The position numbers were made by a program, and so were the translations under genes. 64,000 nucleotides of DNA, taken from Nostoc sp. 'Peltigera membranacea cyanobiont' N6. GTDB taxonomy: Bacteria; Cyanobacteriota; Cyanobacteriia; Cyanobacteriales; Nostocaceae. Location of the stretch: the NCBI RefSeq assembly GCF_002949735.1, contig NZ_CP026681.1, positions 8,028,501-8,092,500 on the forward strand, read 5' to 3'. Below are positions 1-7,663 of the stretch, piece after piece (within the stretch, counting starts at the first letter, position 1; every line of letters starts with the position of its first letter). A model generated the notes under the pieces. It saw only the letters and a list, made by a program, of their open reading frames with translations. It had not been told where the DNA came from and did not search any database.

Positions 1-163
1 TGGATTAAATAATTTAGCTCTGGTTCACTTTGAGTTTGCAGATGGGAATAGTTCTGGCAACGTTATTCAAGATTTGTACTGGTTTTCTTCTTGGTATCCA
101 ACTCAAGTTGTTTACAGCCGTTTTAAGACCCAGTTAACGCCGAATCAGTCATTGTTAAGATGA
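1..163 (+). CDS. C-terminal end of an unknown protein (partial)
   Basis: An open frame enters from the left edge (first full codon at position 2) and ends at TGA 161-163, leaving 53 residues. The tail is aromatic-rich, with segments such as DLYWFSSWYPTQ, and ends in SLLR. I recognise no family. Codon use is like the neighbours and the frame has no internal stop, so it is probably the real end of a gene whose body lies outside the window, but 53 codons is weak evidence. Confidence 0.45.
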   Translation, partial: GLNNLALVHFEFADGNSSGNVIQDLYWFSSWYPTQVVYSRFKTQLTPNQSLLR

Positions 164-244
164 CCAACTTTGCTCTGCCAATGAAAATTTTAGTTGTATA
201 TCTGGGCACTCTAGATGAAAGAAACTTACTGGAGAGTGATTTCT

Positions 245-718
245 ATGTCTACGATCCCAATTAGTGCAACATTGGCACAAACAGACAGAGATGCTGTTTT
301 GCAAGCGATCGCTACCATTAAAGAAAAGCTACCATTTTTAGTTGATTTGAGTTCCGACGATCGCAAGGCTTTACCCAAGATGGGAGATAAGAGTCGGGCA
401 TTCGTGAGTAAAGCATTAGAGGTGGCGACGCAGAACCCAGAGTTTTTACCGCGATCGTTTGACTTGGAAGAGATGCGGAAGGATGTACAGTTGTTTGAAG
501 CATTGTATCCAGTGTTGTTATCCTTGACGCAATTACAAGAACTTGTGGATGATACTTCTTTGGCAGTGGGTAGTGAAGCTTATGCAGCCGCGTTGCAGGT
601 ATATAACTACGCAAAAGCCAGTGGACAAGGGGCGGGTTTAGATGGGGTGGTTGCCGAAATGGGAAAACGATTTACTCGTAAACCCGTAAAGTCCGAGCTT
701 AAAGAACCAATATTGTAA
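245..718 (+). CDS. conserved hypothetical cyanobacterial protein
   Basis: A soluble protein of 157 residues beginning MSTIPISATLAQ, with no signal peptide or membrane segment. It is mostly helical by composition, with a central stretch of leucine-rich helices (about residues 75-130) and a basic C-terminus. An ATG at 215 gives a longer frame, but GGAGAG at 231-236 sits 8 bases before the ATG at 245, so the shorter start is preferred. It resembles uncharacterised proteins of filamentous cyanobacteria; no catalytic motif is visible and I assign no function. The tandem-repeat tract begins about 90 bases after its stop. Confidence 0.75.
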   Translation: MSTIPISATLAQTDRDAVLQAIATIKEKLPFLVDLSSDDRKALPKMGDKSRAFVSKALEVATQNPEFLPRSFDLEEMRKDVQLFEALYPVLLSLTQLQELVDDTSLAVGSEAYAAALQVYNYAKASGQGAGLDGVVAEMGKRFTRKPVKSELKEPIL

Positions 719-812
719 AAAAGAAGTTGGTAATTCCACGTCAAAAGTAAAACTTAGAGCTTCAGAGCTTGAATGTTAGAGTCAAAAGCACGACATTTCA
801 AGTTCTAAAGCT

Positions 813-1050
813 CAACTTCCGAGTTCAGAGGCTCAACGTTCAAGCAAAAAGGTGCAACTTCCGAGTTCAGAGGCTCAACGTTCAAGCAAAAAGGTGCAAC
901 TTCCGAGTTCAGAGGCTCAACGTTCGAGCAAAAAGGTGCAACTTCCGAGTTCAGAGGTTCAACGTTCGAGCAAAAAGGTCGGACTTCCGAGTTCAGAGGC
1001 TCAACGTTCGAGCAAAAAGGTGCAACTTCCGAGTTCAGAGGTTCAAGCAT
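813..1050. repeat. 42-bp direct tandem repeat, about 5.6 units
   Basis: Units start at 813, 855, 897, 939, 981 and 1023 (last one partial). Each contains CAACTTCCGAGTTCAGAGG followed by CTCAACGTTC(A/G)AGC and a run of A. Units differ by single bases only. Because 42 is a multiple of three, open frames run through both strands: one plus frame (780-1115) would encode a 14-residue repeat (QLPSSEAQRSSKKV) ending in a short helical tail, but no ribosome site or convincing start supports translation. Flanking bases at 760-812 and 1050-1100 contain degenerate words of the same kind (TTCAGAG, TTCAGAACTCGAAC), suggesting growth from a shorter seed. Confidence 0.85.
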
Positions 1051-1154
1051 CTCCTTCAGAACTCGAACATTTGACTTCAGAGGTTAAAGAGTTGAGCGAG
1101 AAGTTTAGAATTTGAGTTACAAGAGATATAGCTTACTGGCATAAGGGTTAGACA

Positions 1155-1793
1155 ATGAGTGAAACTCAGACCCAGTTACCGACAGATACATGGATTTGTG
1201 CTTCTTGGCAAGAGTATGAGGAAGCGATCGCTAACTTGCTCAATGAGAAGGCAAAGAGTTACTACTATAAGGGGCACATGAGGCTGGAGATGGCACCAGT
1301 TAGTTTTGCTCATGGTAAAGACCATGTTGTAATTATTTTTGCGGTGACTCTATTTGCGGCGCTTAAAGGAATAATAGCGACAGGTTTAGACACAACCACC
1401 TTTCGTAAAACTGGTGTTCAGGATTGTCAGCCTGATGTGGCTTATTATCTCAGAGAACGCGCCCAAACTATCCCAGCAGGTACAGGAATTGTCAACCTCG
1501 ATCGCTATCCTGCACCAGATTTAGTGATTGAAATTGCAAAAACATCTCTGCTGGACGACTTGGGTACAAAGCGATCGCTCTATGAAGAGTTAGGCGTTGC
1601 TGAATATTGGGTAGTAGATGTTCAAAACGCCCAAATTATTGCTTATGCGATCGCAGAACAAGGTAGTAAACGTATTCAAGAATCACAGGTATTGCCTGGA
1701 TTGGCAATGTCTATTTTAGAAGAAGCCTTACACCGTAGCCGTGAAATCAATCAATCTGAAGTTGGAGCTTGGTTATTGAGCCAGTTTCAGTAA
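1155..1793 (+). CDS. Uma2 family (DUF820) putative endonuclease
   Basis: A 212-residue protein of the Uma2/DUF820 family, which has a PD-(D/E)xK nuclease fold and is greatly expanded in cyanobacteria. The family core is visible: CQPDVAYY around residue 95, PAPDLVIEI around residues 121-129, and KRSLYEELGVAEYWVVD at about 139-155, which supply the acidic and lysine positions of the fold. The ATG at 1155 follows the repeat tract by about 100 bases and gives the usual family length. The biological role of the family is unsettled; some members sit in mobile or defence contexts, but nothing here points either way. Confidence 0.88.
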   Translation: MSETQTQLPTDTWICASWQEYEEAIANLLNEKAKSYYYKGHMRLEMAPVSFAHGKDHVVIIFAVTLFAALKGIIATGLDTTTFRKTGVQDCQPDVAYYLRERAQTIPAGTGIVNLDRYPAPDLVIEIAKTSLLDDLGTKRSLYEELGVAEYWVVDVQNAQIIAYAIAEQGSKRIQESQVLPGLAMSILEEALHRSREINQSEVGAWLLSQFQ

Positions 1794-1881
1794 AAAGTTT
1801 GGAGCATTAGCATAACTAACAATCTCAAAACGAATTCGCAAACAACACCGACAAAAATTTGCCAGCAGCCAATAAACGCAA

Positions 1882-2559
1882 ATGCAGCTAGCTCCCCTGT
1901 TTCCAATTGTCTATCGTATTCTCCAACCAAGTTTTCCCAATTGCCTTTGGCGTGGAAATCCTCATAGTAAAGCGATCGCACTAACCTTTGATGATGGGCC
2001 ACATCCTCAATTCACACCCAAAGTTTTGGCAGTGTTAGACCATTACCAGATTACAGCCAGTTTTTTTTGGTTGGGTGTTTGCGTCAACCGTTCACCAGCG
2101 ATCGCCAAGGCTGTTAGCGATCGCGGCCACTGGATCGGATTACATGGCTACGATCACCGCTCTTTTCCCCTACTTTCCCCAAATCACTTGAAGGACAGTT
2201 TAGAAAAAACCCAAGCCGCCATCTACAATGCTTGCAATCTGCAACCTGAACAAGTGCGAGATGTCCGTCCCCCAAATGGTTTTTTTACACCTGCTACTTT
2301 AAAATTGTTTTTGCAGTGGAATTACCGCCCAGTCATGTGGAGCGTTGTACCAGAAGATTGGGTGCGCCCAGGTATCAACACTGTGGTGGAGCGAGTTATG
2401 CAACAGGTCAAAAATGGTTCGTTGATTGTCTTGCATGATGGTGTTTGCGGTGGAGAAGATGTTGCTGCCATAATTCAAATTCTCATTCCGCAACTGCTAC
2501 AACAAGGCTATGAGTTTGTGACTGTTGATACTCTGTGGCATCAAGCTAAGACTAATTAA
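1882..2559 (+). CDS. polysaccharide deacetylase (NodB-homology) family protein
   Basis: A 225-residue protein consisting almost only of a carbohydrate esterase 4 (NodB) domain, which removes N- or O-acetyl groups from polysaccharides in a metal-dependent way. Motif 1 is LTFDDGPHPQ (about residue 34), with the catalytic base and metal aspartates. Motif 2 is HGYDHRS, motif 3 RPPNGFF, motif 4 the region around PEDW, and motif 5 IVLHDG. All key residues appear intact. No cleavable signal peptide is obvious, so it may be cytoplasmic or membrane-attached. It lies about 90 bases after the Uma2 gene and is followed by a large palindromic repeat. Confidence 0.9.
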   Translation: MQLAPLFPIVYRILQPSFPNCLWRGNPHSKAIALTFDDGPHPQFTPKVLAVLDHYQITASFFWLGVCVNRSPAIAKAVSDRGHWIGLHGYDHRSFPLLSPNHLKDSLEKTQAAIYNACNLQPEQVRDVRPPNGFFTPATLKLFLQWNYRPVMWSVVPEDWVRPGINTVVERVMQQVKNGSLIVLHDGVCGGEDVAAIIQILIPQLLQQGYEFVTVDTLWHQAKTN

Positions 2560-2629
2560 AGTGTTGAAACTGTAGGCTCTTAGAGGTTGAATGAACAAGT
2601 GTTTTGCTGCGATCTTAGGCACTTTTAGA

Positions 2630-2704
2630 TCCCCCTAAATCCCCCTTTTAAGGGGGACTTTGATTCTGGTTCCCCCCTTTTTTAAGGGGGGTTAGGGGGG
2701 ATCT
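2630..2704. repeat. imperfect palindromic GATCCCCC repeat
   Basis: Outer arms GATCCCCCTAAATCCCCC (from about 2631) and GGGGTTAGGGGGGATC (to about 2702) flank two inner C-run/G-run hairpins. Related copies occur at 50216-50285 and inside the element at 55750-55915. This is a dispersed intergenic repeat type of filamentous cyanobacteria; it could also act as a transcription terminator for the deacetylase gene. Confidence 0.8.
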
Positions 2705-2800
2705 AAAACTTTTGATACCGAAAAGAGGACTTTTCAAACATCCTCTTAGTCTCAGCCAAAAGTTTCAATAACATCGGCATCCAACGAGATTGTTACATTG

Positions 2801-3343
2801 TCAATTGGGTTTAACTGCATTTGTCCAATACTGAAATGTTTCACCTCCAATGCGATCGCTATCTTCACGGTAGATTTGCCGCAAACATTCATAAAATGCT
2901 TCGGCTTCATTCTCCAACCCAAATGTCATTAAGCACTTTAAGATCCGGGTGATGCGAAGATAATTGTGGTTAAATATACAGACCCATTCGCGTTTCCGAT
3001 TAGGATAGTCTTCTGACTGGCTGACAACTATTTTTCCGTCATTACTTTCGTGGCGTTGCAACCCATAAAATTGAAGCATAACTGTCAATGAGTGCAGCAA
3101 ATTTTTATGGAGGTGGGGGTTGTTTTGAAATACTTGAATTACTTCCTCATCAACAATGGGTGCATCATGATTGAATGCACTTCGCTCAGGCAAAGGAAAC
3201 AACCACTGAATGTAATCGTGGGCACACTCTAATTCTTCAAAATTCCAAGCCCACATCTCTTGAATCATGCGACCTTCTGAATCTTTTTGTTCCCCTAAAT
3301 AGAACGGAACAAGCATTGCAGTGAGTTGTTTTTCATGATTCAT
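2801..3343 (-). CDS. opioid growth factor receptor (OGFr)-domain protein
   Basis: A 180-residue soluble protein. The segment ELECAHDYIQWLFPLPERSAF (about residues 37-57) matches the hallmark of the OGFr N-terminal conserved region, found in animals and scattered bacteria; function in bacteria is unknown. The rest is helical and ends with a segment resembling FYECL..IY....RIGGETFQYW, also typical of the bacterial members. Start ATG at 3343. It is convergent with the deacetylase gene and monocistronic. Confidence 0.8.
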   Translation of the reverse strand: MNHEKQLTAMLVPFYLGEQKDSEGRMIQEMWAWNFEELECAHDYIQWLFPLPERSAFNHDAPIVDEEVIQVFQNNPHLHKNLLHSLTVMLQFYGLQRHESNDGKIVVSQSEDYPNRKREWVCIFNHNYLRITRILKCLMTFGLENEAEAFYECLRQIYREDSDRIGGETFQYWTNAVKPN

Positions 3344-3531
3344 TGCAAACTACCTTCACAAAGCAATATTAGTAGCTAATTTTATAGTTTTTTTACGCAA
3401 TAAGTTAAAGGTTTAAAGCCTCGCCCGTTATAGGCGAAAAAACCCTTATATTGCAGGGTAGGTTGAAACTCCGCTCCTTGCAGGCGACTTAGTTTTCCCT
3501 GTTCCCTTCAGTATGAATTTTCTTAAATAAT

Positions 3532-3945
3532 TTACACTTTTGACTTAACTGCTGGCTTTGATGCTTGTAAAGGCTGAGGCAAACTCCAGTCGGGACGCAA
3601 GCTAGCGGCGTTGCGTAAATAAATATGATGAATTGAGGCGGAGGCTGGCAGATAAGCGTGAATTAAGAACCGAATACAGCGCTGTAAGCTACCTTCAACG
3701 TGCATTTGTTGGACATCCAACATCGCCACATTATCCCAACCTGGACGCGCTCTGGCGATCGCTGCCGGAAAAATAGTATCCAAATCGCGTGTCACAGAAA
3801 AAGTCACACTAATCATGTCCGTCGGCTGGAATTGATTCCGGTTTTCCAATTCATCTAGTAGTTCTGTCACCACCTCTCGGATTGCCTCAACAGTATTTTC
3901 TGAAGCAGTTGTTGCTCCACGAATAGCACGCATTTGCCACTCCAC
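3532..3945 (-). CDS. aroH: chorismate mutase, AroH type
   Basis: A 137-residue monofunctional chorismate mutase of the AroH (trimeric, Bacillus-like) class, converting chorismate to prephenate for phenylalanine and tyrosine synthesis. Diagnostic segments are RAIRGATTASENT near the N-terminus (the active-site arginine loop), DMISVTFSVTRDLD in the middle, and HVEGSLQRCIRFLIH, which carries the second active-site arginine. Translation probably starts at GTG 3945, which AGGAGG precedes by 8 bases, rather than at the ATG 12 bases downstream. It ends with a short lysine-containing tail. It lies downstream of sppA on the same strand, with about 100 bases of heptamer repeats between them. Confidence 0.93.
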   Translation of the reverse strand: MEWQMRAIRGATTASENTVEAIREVVTELLDELENRNQFQPTDMISVTFSVTRDLDTIFPAAIARARPGWDNVAMLDVQQMHVEGSLQRCIRFLIHAYLPASASIHHIYLRNAASLRPDWSLPQPLQASKPAVKSKV

Positions 3946-3963
3946 GCCAAAATCCTCCTAAAA

Positions 3964-4043
3964 ACAATAAAGTTAGGAGTTAGAAGTTAGGAGTTAGGAG
4001 TTAGGAGTTAAAACTCTCAACTTCTCACTCCTAACTCCTAACT
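3964..4043. repeat. short heptamer (STRR-type) repeats GTTAGGA
   Basis: Several consecutive GTTAGGA/GTTAGAA heptamers on the plus strand (3970-4008) face inverted copies (CTCCTAACTCCTAACTC, to 4043), giving a potential long hairpin between sppA and aroH. The same word family recurs at 6950-7005, 51545-51565 and 54118-54152. Confidence 0.85.
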
Positions 4044-4047
4044 CAAG

Positions 4048-4869
4048 CTAGGGACGATATAACCACAACGGTAAACCACTTGTAGACACTTCAAATTCGA
4101 GCCAACCAATTCCAGATCGAATTCCTGATGAAACCTGACGACTCCCTGGTAGAAGACGACTCAATAAAGGTTTACGTTCTTCTAGGGTATAGCAGAGAGT
4201 TTTTTCTGGATCGAGTCCAACCAATTCTGCTGTCCACCGACGGGCATCTTCTTCTGTGCCCAGGCGGTCTACAACGCCCAACTCTAGGGCTTGCTGTCCA
4301 GTAAAAATCCGACCATCGGCAAAACTTTTCACAGCTTCTACTGTTAAAGAACGGCCATCAGCTACCGTTTGGACAAACTGCTGATAACTTGTGTCAATCA
4401 ACTCTTGCAGGATGTTTTCTTCTGGTTTAGTCAGCTGCCGGTCAAAAGCCAAAATATCTTTATAAGGGCCAGACTTAATTACCTGGAAGGAAACACCAAT
4501 TTTTTCTAGCAAGCGTTCCAAGTTATTTCCGCGCAAAATCACACCAATACTACCCGTAATTGTACCTGGGTTAGCAACGATGTATTCGGCTCCCACGCCG
4601 ATGTAGACACCTCCAGAAGCCGAAATATTGCCAAAGCTTGCGACGATTTTAATTTTTTCGCGCAGACGCTTCAGGGCGCTGTAGATTTCTTGAGAATCTC
4701 CGACTGTACCGCCAGGGCTGTCAATACGTAGCAATAATGCCGGAAACTTTTTTTCTTCTACAGTTTTCAGGGCTTCTAGGACGCGTTTGCGAGTAGCACT
4801 GGCGATCGCACCAGTAATTTCAATCCGCGCAATTTGTTTTCTAAACTTGGGCTTAAACGGCCAAACCAT
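4048..4869 (-). CDS. sppA: signal peptide peptidase SppA (short form)
   Basis: A 273-residue serine protease of the ClpP/crotonase-like S49 family, which degrades cleaved signal peptides and may act on thylakoid proteins in cyanobacteria. The S49 catalytic serine is in the SASGGVY segment near residue 94, and the catalytic lysine is in KSGPYKD near residue 145. The segment RIDSPGGTVGDSQEI forms the oxyanion/substrate loop. It is the single-domain, half-length form rather than the 600-residue E. coli type. No clear N-terminal membrane anchor is seen. The gene is followed on the same strand by aroH. Confidence 0.93.
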   Translation of the reverse strand: MVWPFKPKFRKQIARIEITGAIASATRKRVLEALKTVEEKKFPALLLRIDSPGGTVGDSQEIYSALKRLREKIKIVASFGNISASGGVYIGVGAEYIVANPGTITGSIGVILRGNNLERLLEKIGVSFQVIKSGPYKDILAFDRQLTKPEENILQELIDTSYQQFVQTVADGRSLTVEAVKSFADGRIFTGQQALELGVVDRLGTEEDARRWTAELVGLDPEKTLCYTLEERKPLLSRLLPGSRQVSSGIRSGIGWLEFEVSTSGLPLWLYRP

Positions 4870-5412
4870 GAGCTGTAAACATACCTCGTAATAAACTCAA
4901 TATAAGATCCCTACAGGTCAGACGACCTCCTTTGCTCTGTTAAGAAACATGAGCAGGCATTTTGCTCATCAGGATTTTAAGGAAGTTTTTATCTTTTGCA
5001 GTGAGTTTTATTTGATATTCTCGATGAATACTAATAAATTCCTGAAAAATTGCAGTCAATACAAAATGCCAAACTCTAGTTTAGCGTCCAACATGGTGGT
5101 TTAGCACAGACTATTTTAGCTGTTTTGCATAATTCAAAGTTTCAAAGCCCTTAGTATACTAGCTTTTTGACTGTTTTAGGATTGCTTGACTGCGATCGCG
5201 CCCATGCAAAAATCCTCAGTAATTAATAACTAATAACTAATTAACAATAAGTATTTAATTAATAATTTCGGTATTCAATTTAATTAATAAAAATTCATTT
5301 AGCAACACTAATCCCTATTTAGGTTAAGACCAGTAGTACTTTCACTTTGGAAAATATCAATTTTTCCTGTGTTGTACAGCCCATGAATACCTGACGAAGC
5401 TATTTACACTAT
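4870..5412. other. intergenic region, AT-rich, no gene seen
   Basis: About 540 bases between sppA and the small membrane protein gene. It contains TAA/TTAAT-rich direct repeats around 5220-5290 (for example TTAATAACTAATAACTAATT) and one HIP1 octamer. No open frame, tRNA-like fold or clear terminator was found; the right part presumably holds the 3' end of the small gene and the left part the sppA promoter. Confidence 0.5.
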
Positions 5413-5709
5413 TCAGGAGTTTATTCGTAAAATTTGATACCGATAGCAAACATACGTATCAAACAGTGCCCCGACAAAACTACAGGTTAAGCTAATGACA
5501 AATAATCCATGTAGGGGAGTTCCGCTGCCAAAGATGGCAAGAAAGTGCATAATCTGAGTAGCGATCGCCTCTGTTAACTCTTGTAAACCTGGAAAGGAAC
5601 CGATGAGGGATAGAAACAGCAGTCCGCCGCCAACTAGGAAGATGGGAGCGACAAAACTAAAAATGATTGTAAGTAGTAAAGAGCGGAGAAAGTTAATGAA
5701 AATAGTCAT
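5413..5709 (-). CDS. small integral membrane protein, unknown function
   Basis: A 98-residue protein with hydrophobic segments at about residues 10-38 and 64-88, separated by a loop containing SFPGLQELTEAIATQIM. It resembles short conserved cyanobacterial membrane proteins without known function. The start ATG at 5709 is followed directly by a hydrophobic stretch with few charges. It stands alone between two gene-free regions of about 400-550 bases. Confidence 0.65.
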   Translation of the reverse strand: MTIFINFLRSLLLTIIFSFVAPIFLVGGGLLFLSLIGSFPGLQELTEAIATQIMHFLAIFGSGTPLHGLFVISLTCSFVGALFDTYVCYRYQILRINS

Positions 5710-6118
5710 TTACGACAAACTCCGTGAGTAGAGATGACAATAGCTAGATAGCGGTTTGTCATTTTCTACAATACGTGCGATCGCTCCTAAGCAGACAATT
5801 TGTCAAAAATCTTAAGTTTTCATTAAAAGAAACGGCTATTCGTTACAGCCCGTGCTGGGGATATAATAAAATGAATTAAATCTCTAAAAGCCTTGCAAAA
5901 TCAAGGTTAAAACTAAGTTAGCATCTATATTATTGGCTTGCGGTACGTTTAATAACAGCTTCATTTTCTGAGAGCATCTTTAATCTAAGTTAATAATCAC
6001 CCTCATTGTGAGCAAGAGGGAGGAGGGAGAAATAATCAATCCCAATCCCCAATCCCCCATTCCCTATCCCAATGACTTCCGCTATTCTTAAGGCAGTTAC
6101 CGAGTTAGCTACAGAACA
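5710..6118. other. intergenic region upstream of the MlaE-like gene
   Basis: About 400 bases. A C-rich heptamer tract (CAATCCCCAATCCCCCATTCC, split across 6041-6070) sits directly upstream of the permease gene. A short open frame, MTSAILKAVTELATEH at 6072-6122, ends in TGA that overlaps the TTG start of the permease. A TATAATAAAA word at about 5861-5870 could be a -10 element, without a clear -35. Confidence 0.45.
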
Positions 6119-6916
6119 TTGAACCAGACTACATCCAAATCCAGTTTAGGAGAATGGAGTCAGCGATTGCTGGCGGCGATTTTTCTGGGTGGGCAAGTCC
6201 TAGTTCACCTATTGAGAGGCAAAATCCATCGGCGCAACACCTTGGAACAAATGGCAGCAGTTGGGCCCGATTCCCTATTTATTGCCCTATTGACGGCTAT
6301 TTTCGTCGGCGCGGTGTTTACCATTCAGGTGGCGCGGGAATTTATCAACTTTGGCGCAGGAAACATTATCGGCGGAGTGCTTTCTGTAGCGTTGACACGA
6401 GAACTCTCTCCCGTGTTGACAGCAGTGGTTTTGGCGGGACGAGTCGGTTCTGCCTTTGCAGCCGAAATCGGTACCATGCGAGTCACAGAACAAATCGATG
6501 CCATGTTGATGTTAAAAACAGATCCAATCGATTACCTAGTTATTCCCCGCGTTCTTGCTTGCTGTTTAATGCTACCAATTTTAACCCTCCTATCTTTGGT
6601 AACAGGGATGTTCGGAGGATTCATAATTGCGACAAGTGTCTACAACCTATCTGATACGGTATTTATAGACTCAGCCCGTAACTTTCTTGGCATCTGGGAT
6701 ATCTTGAGTGCGATGATTAAGGCGTGTTGCTTTGGAATTTTAATCGCCGTAATTGGTTGCAGTTGGGGGTTGACGACAACAGGAGGAGCCAAAGGTGTAG
6801 GACAGTCAACCACAACTGCTGTTGTGACTGCCTTACTGATTATATTTGTTAGCAACTTCTTTCTTTCTTGGTTAATGTTTCAAGGGCTTGGCAGTGCATT
6901 CTTGAAAGGCTTATAA
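6119..6916 (+). CDS. MlaE/YrbE-family ABC transporter permease
   Basis: A 265-residue polytopic membrane protein of the MlaE family, the permease of ABC systems that move phospholipids or other lipids between membranes (TGD1 in chloroplasts). The family signature lies in the segment FGAGNIIGGVLSVALTRELSP and the following VLTAVVLAGRVGSAFAAEIGTM (about residues 77-121), with five to six hydrophobic segments. The only start giving the conserved N-terminus is TTG at 6119; the TTG overlaps the TGA of a preceding short frame, so coupling is possible. It is followed by DUF3119, DUF3086 and plsY on the same strand, which suggests a membrane-lipid context. ATPase and MCE subunits are not in this window. 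Confidence 0.92.
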   Translation: MNQTTSKSSLGEWSQRLLAAIFLGGQVLVHLLRGKIHRRNTLEQMAAVGPDSLFIALLTAIFVGAVFTIQVAREFINFGAGNIIGGVLSVALTRELSPVLTAVVLAGRVGSAFAAEIGTMRVTEQIDAMLMLKTDPIDYLVIPRVLACCLMLPILTLLSLVTGMFGGFIIATSVYNLSDTVFIDSARNFLGIWDILSAMIKACCFGILIAVIGCSWGLTTTGGAKGVGQSTTTAVVTALLIIFVSNFFLSWLMFQGLGSAFLKGL

Positions 6917-6919
6917 AAG

Positions 6920-6939
6920 AGACGCGATCAATCGCGTCT
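6920..6939. repeat. AGACGCGAT palindromic element, possible terminator
   Basis: Perfect 9-bp inverted repeat AGACGCGAT/ATCGCGTCT with a 2-base loop, 4 bases after the permease stop. The same palindrome occurs in the coding sequence at 30349-30368, and related forms at 54153-54175 and 59042-59076. No U-tract follows, so terminator activity is doubtful. Confidence 0.75.
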
Positions 6940-7044
6940 GTGCAGGAGTTAAGAGTTATGAGTTAAAACTCCGAATTCCTCACTCTTAGTTCCTGACTCC
7001 TAAAATAGGAGATATGCCTACTAAATAAAGCAGGATTTAAGACT

Positions 7045-7431
7045 GTGACCAGTTCATTTGCTCCTAACTCCACATCAACTGTGGAACTAAAGCCTAGTTA
7101 CAACATACCTATAGTGTTGGTAATTACCGCTATTCCACTACTGTTGGTACAACCGTGGGTAGGCTCCATTTTCACACTATTTGGTTTGTTTCTCATGTTT
7201 CAGGCGTTAACGCTGCGTTTGCAATTTACCGTCACCGACTTAGATATTTACAGAGGCGAAAAATTAATTCGGCGCTTTCCTTACCGGGAATGGCAAAACT
7301 GGCGGATTTTCTGGAATGGAGTCCCTATCCTGTTTTACTTTAAAGAAATTAAAAGTATTCACTTTTTGCCGATTTTGTTTGACCCTAACACCTTGAAAAC
7401 TTGCTTAGAACAACGTTGTCCGCGTATTTAG
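7045..7431 (+). CDS. DUF3119 family protein
   Basis: A 128-residue protein with two adjacent hydrophobic segments (about residues 20-55) followed by a cytosolic or lumenal domain containing TVTDLDIYRGEKLIRRFPYREW and FYFKEIKSIHFLPILFDP. This architecture matches the cyanobacterial DUF3119 family, which resembles photosystem-assembly or PH-like membrane-associated domains; function is unknown. The start is GTG at 7045. It lies 130 bases after the MlaE-like gene, separated by heptamer repeats, and upstream of DUF3086 and plsY, a neighbourhood I associate with cyanobacterial genomes. Confidence 0.82.
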   Translation: MTSSFAPNSTSTVELKPSYNIPIVLVITAIPLLLVQPWVGSIFTLFGLFLMFQALTLRLQFTVTDLDIYRGEKLIRRFPYREWQNWRIFWNGVPILFYFKEIKSIHFLPILFDPNTLKTCLEQRCPRI

Positions 7432-7663
7432 TGCGGATACTGATTAAATCTGAGGTTTATCCAGAACTTGGGGCAAAATCCCCAAATATTACCAAAGTTG
7501 ATTTTATGCAGCTTCATAAAGAACTGGTATGAGTACCATCTGTGCTGAGTCGTTTCGATCTAAACTCATAACTCAGCACTCATTACTCACGACTTTTATA
7601 GCCGGTCAATTGTAATATTTCTGAAAGCTATTTATTCGCATCATAGGAATTACACTATTGTTT

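Noticed and set aside
813..1050. Regular repeats that could suggest a CRISPR array
   Set aside because: The units are directly tandem with no unique spacers and no cas genes are nearby.
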